DNA of 8,191 bases from Alphaproteobacteria bacterium (GTDB taxonomy: Bacteria; Pseudomonadota; Alphaproteobacteria; Acetobacterales; Acetobacteraceae). Below are positions 6,501 through 8,191 of this stretch, piece by piece. The position numbers and the translations under genes are program-made. Position 1 is the stretch's first letter; each line of letters starts with the position of its first letter. The notes below the pieces were generated by a model. It saw only the letters and a list, made by a program, of their open reading frames with translations, had not been told where the DNA came from and searched no databases. Location of the stretch: positions 1-8,191 of the forward strand of contig JAAFHD010000153.1 of the NCBI GenBank assembly GCA_013298245.1. The letters are read 5' to 3'.

Positions 6501-7126
6501 GAGGATGGCGCCATAGCGGCAGCCTCGGCAGCCTTCAGCAGGTAGGCATTGCGGCCATCCGTGCGCGACAGGGTGATGGCATATCCCCGCTGGCGCAGGC
6601 GGGTGAGCGCGGCCCGGGTGGTGTGCGGCAGCCAGCCCGTCAGCCCGACCAACTCGTCGAGGGTAACGCCCGGGGCGGACGAGATAGCGGTGACAACCTG
6701 ACCCAGCTTGCCGGTCGGCACCTTACCCGCAGATGGCGGCGTGTCGGGCGCAACCTTCACCTGCGGCGGAGGTGGCTGCATCTCCTGCGCTGGCGGCGCA
6801 GCGGCTTCGGTAGCCGCACCACCTTCTGCTGCGCACGCGCCGTCCTCGATGACCTGCTCGACCGGGTCCGCCGCCGCGACACCGCGCTGCGTGAGGCTGA
6901 GGGTATAAGGCGTCCCATCCGCGTCTCGCCGCCACACGGCGGCATCGCCGCTGGCTGGCCGTTCCTCGATCATGCGCTGGGCGAGCAGTGCGGCGATGAG
7001 CCGCTGCGGCACTGCACCGCGACGCGGCATGTCATCCGACAGCGGCAGGACTGCCCGATCGGCCCGTGACGCGGCGAGGTTGAGAACGCGCTGCTGCGCG
7101 AGGGATAGGGGTTTGGCTTTCGACAT
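6497..7126 (-). CDS. DUF3489 domain-containing, winged-helix-like protein
   Basis: A 209-aa protein, first gene of the recombinase operon. Residues 1-90 look like a helical, possibly winged-helix region (LSLAQQRVLNLAA, then VPQRLIAALLAQRMIEERPA and YTLSLTQRGVAAA). An Ala/Pro-rich linker follows (about 95-137). The C-terminal DUF3489 domain (about 138-197) reads GKLGQVVTAI, then TLDELVGLTGWLPHTTRAAL and RLRQRGYAI, a helix-turn-helix arrangement. DNA binding is therefore likely, as repressor of the divergent promoters or as accessory of recombination; this is inference. The ATG at 7126 is chosen because GGAG lies 9 bp upstream (7136-7139) and family similarity begins here; the open frame continues upstream without recognisable protein. 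The 3' end overlaps the DUF2924 GTG by 4 bp. Confidence 0.88.
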   Translation of the reverse strand: MSKAKPLSLAQQRVLNLAASRADRAVLPLSDDMPRRGAVPQRLIAALLAQRMIEERPASGDAAVWRRDADGTPYTLSLTQRGVAAADPVEQVIEDGACAAEGGAATEAAAPPAQEMQPPPPQVKVAPDTPPSAGKVPTGKLGQVVTAISSAPGVTLDELVGLTGWLPHTTRAALTRLRQRGYAITLSRTDGRNAYLLKAAEAAAMAPSS

Positions 7127-7176
7127 GCTGGTGGTCTCCGTCGGGCACCGCACGATGCGCCGCCCGTACCACCACA

Positions 7177-7195
7177 AGCCCGGGATCACCGGGCT
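7177..7195 (-). promoter_or_regulatory. Hairpin in the leader of the recombinase operon
   Basis: Perfect 7-bp arms AGCCCGG (7177-7183) and CCGGGCT (7189-7195) enclose a 5-base loop, 50 bp upstream of the DUF3489 ATG. It has no T-run. It could be an mRNA leader hairpin or an operator. Confidence 0.35.
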
Positions 7196-7252
7196 GCCGC
7201 GGACGTGCTCAACACCTCCATGCGGCGACCACAGCAATGCTTCCATCGCGTG

Positions 7253-7332
7253 AAGTCCAGCGCAAAACTGCCGCCAACCTTCATTCTTTCCGTCTATTCG
7301 CCTGCGATAGAGGCTCCGCTGCGTCTGGACTT
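7253..7332. promoter_or_regulatory. Widely spaced inverted repeat in the divergent promoter region
   Basis: AAGTCCAG (7253-7260) is the exact inverse of CTGGACTT (7325-7332). The match continues inward as CGC/GCG after one bulged base (T7324). The 60-70 bp between the arms is the most likely place for the promoters of the recombinase operon and the small divergent gene. A repressor or recombinase could bridge the arms. No clear -35/-10 pair was identified. Confidence 0.4.
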
Positions 7333-7380
7333 TCACGGCCCTTCGAGCGTGGTTCGGATAGGCGTCAAAAGGGTGGAGCA

Positions 7381-7599
7381 ATGACCGATACCGACGAGCG
7401 CGAGTTGGGCTTGGCGCTGTGGTCGATCGTGACAGCGATGCTGGAGGATGCCGCAGGGCTCGCGGCCGACTGCCAGAATAGCAAGACATCATCAGCACAC
7501 CGCCATCGCCAGGCGCAACGCCTGCTGCAGGACATCCGCGACATCACCCTGCTCGCCGAGGCCGGCATCGTGCTGACAGCCCCGAGGCCCCGTCGCTGA
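7381..7599 (+). CDS. Small hypothetical protein divergent to the recombinase operon
   Basis: A 72-aa protein, acidic at the start and basic at the end, predicted mostly helical: TDERELGLALWSIVTAMLED, then AAGLAADCQ, a His/Arg/Gln-rich middle, and LLQDIRDITLLAEAGIVL. I do not recognise a named family. No signal peptide or convincing membrane segment is seen, so it is probably cytoplasmic. The ATG at 7381 is chosen because GGTGGAG stands immediately before it (7373-7378, spacing short) and because the sequence before it lacks protein character; an in-frame ATG at 7237 is less likely. It shares its control region with the DUF3489 gene, so it may be a regulator or accessory of the module. A weak alternative is that it is a decayed or spurious frame, but codon use looks coding. 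Confidence 0.65.
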   Translation: MTDTDERELGLALWSIVTAMLEDAAGLAADCQNSKTSSAHRHRQAQRLLQDIRDITLLAEAGIVLTAPRPRR

Positions 7600-7648
7600 C
7601 CGAGGGCGCCATGTCGCGCCTGAACCCCGCAGGCCTGCCGCAGACCGA

Positions 7649-7679
7649 CGTTGGAACGCCTGGGCCAGGCGCCCCAACG
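7649..7679. terminator. Strong GC-rich palindrome between convergent genes
   Basis: The outer arms CGTTGG (7649-7654) and CCAACG (7674-7679) and the inner arms CGCCTGG (7657-7663) and CCAGGCG (7665-7671) form a 13-pair stem with one AA/CC mismatch pair. It sits 49 bp past the stop of the small protein gene and 19 bp past the stop of the convergent nuclease-like gene. That position suits a shared bidirectional terminator, although there is no T-run on either strand. A recombinase or regulator site is the alternative. Confidence 0.45.
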
Positions 7680-7698
7680 CCGCCCCACATCAACAGGC

Positions 7699-8191
7699 CT
7701 ACTCGCCCTGAACCACCGCGCCGGCCGGCCCAAAGCCACCGCCGGGCAGCTTGTGCCAGGCATCCTTGTGCGGCAGCGCATCCGCCCAGTTGAAACCAGA
7801 CCACCCCGCCTTCTGCCCAGGCCGCGCCTCGCGGTAGGCCGTTGTCAGCGCCAACGCCTCCGCTTGCGAGAGAACGAAAAACTGATCCTCCTTGCGACCC
7901 TGCCCACCAGGTGGAACCATCGCCAGCACATAGAATAAATCCCGCTGCGGCCGTTTGTCGGCCACCAACCAAACACCCGGCGCCGCCATACCCTTTACAT
8001 CGATCTTGAACGCCTCAGCGCCCGGTGATGCCACCAGCAGATCGCAGTCAGGCGTATGGCTGCCCTGGGTGAACGCCACCGTGTAGCCGCGGCGGGACAG
8101 CTCGCCTGCCACCAGGAATTCGGCGGTCCACTTGCTGCTGTGGTTCTTGCGTGGGCTGCGGCCGCGGGTTTCAGGACCGGAGACTGCCACG
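7699..8191 (-). CDS. PD-(D/E)XK nuclease-like hypothetical protein (start possibly outside window)
   Basis: At least 163 aa; the frame is open to the right edge. A GTG at 8190 could be the true start, since the family-like part begins about 20 residues later. The pattern fits a PD-(D/E)XK nuclease fold: Glu24 in the first helix (KWTAEFLVAGELSRRGY), then Asp48/Asp50 in HTPDCDLLV, then FKIDVKG with Asp64-x-Lys66. The rest (WLVADKRPQRDLFYVLAMV, then FFVLSQAEALAL and SGFNWADALPHKDAWHKLP) resembles uncharacterised alphaproteobacterial proteins of this type. It is likely cytoplasmic with possible DNA-cleaving activity; target and partners are unknown. It converges on the small gene of the recombinase module, so it may be cargo of the same element or flanking chromosome. 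Confidence 0.75.
   Translation of the reverse strand, partial: VAVSGPETRGRSPRKNHSSKWTAEFLVAGELSRRGYTVAFTQGSHTPDCDLLVASPGAEAFKIDVKGMAAPGVWLVADKRPQRDLFYVLAMVPPGGQGRKEDQFFVLSQAEALALTTAYREARPGQKAGWSGFNWADALPHKDAWHKLPGGGFGPAGAVVQGE

Larger units (their letters stand above)
4165..7599. mobile_element. Serine-recombinase module next to tRNA-Ser (ends undefined)
   Basis: A three-gene minus-strand operon (DUF3489 protein, DUF2924 protein, serine recombinase) plus a divergent small gene. Combinations of this recombinase subfamily with DUF2924 and DUF3489 proteins recur in alphaproteobacterial genomic islands and prophage-like regions. The coordinates given are those of the genes only. No terminal inverted repeats or matching att direct repeats were found, and the nuclease-like gene to the right may belong to the same element. 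Confidence 0.55.

Noticed and set aside
7127..7498. N-terminal extension of the DUF3489 protein
   Set aside because: It runs through the divergent promoter region and antisense to the small gene; the Shine-Dalgarno supports the ATG at 7126.
1..8191. CRISPR array, rRNA or insertion sequence with terminal inverted repeats
   Set aside because: No regularly spaced repeats, rRNA motifs or transposase reading frames were seen on either strand.

Overview
The window looks like chromosomal DNA of a GC-rich alphaproteobacterium. The genes read as alphaproteobacterial: a short, cysteine-free flagellin without the enterobacterial-type D1 signature, a NodN/MaoC-like hydratase, and a serine recombinase followed by DUF2924 and DUF3489 partners. 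Acetobacteraceae (Roseomonas-like) is my best guess, but this is an inference without a database search.

The left half (1-3860) is ordinary host chromosome. It opens with the 3' end of priA (plus strand). Convergent to it, with tail-to-tail overlap, is a polytopic membrane protein of the DUF6311 type. Behind that on the minus strand is a complete flagellin gene, about 55 bp away and probably the upstream partner of the membrane protein. A short intergenic region with several stem-loops separates the flagellin from a divergent MaoC-type hydratase gene (plus). After that comes a complete tRNA-Ser(GGA) gene with encoded CCA.

The right half (about 3861-8191) looks acquired. After 304 bp with no gene, a minus-strand operon reads (in transcription order) DUF3489 protein, DUF2924 protein, large serine recombinase. 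Both junctions are 4-bp start/stop overlaps (GTGA and ATGA), so the three are almost certainly translated together. A 72-aa protein is encoded divergently from this operon across a 254-bp region containing inverted repeats. Convergent to the small gene, and separated from it by a strong GC-rich palindrome, is a protein with a PD-(D/E)XK nuclease-like pattern that reaches the right edge of the window. I found no matching attL/attR pair, so the element's ends are unknown and the right end may lie outside the window.

The parts most worth a second look are the recombinase/DUF2924/DUF3489/small-protein module with its nuclease-like neighbour, an in-frame tandem duplication in the recombinase catalytic domain, paired palindromes inside the DUF2924 gene, and the row of stem-loops in front of the MaoC gene.
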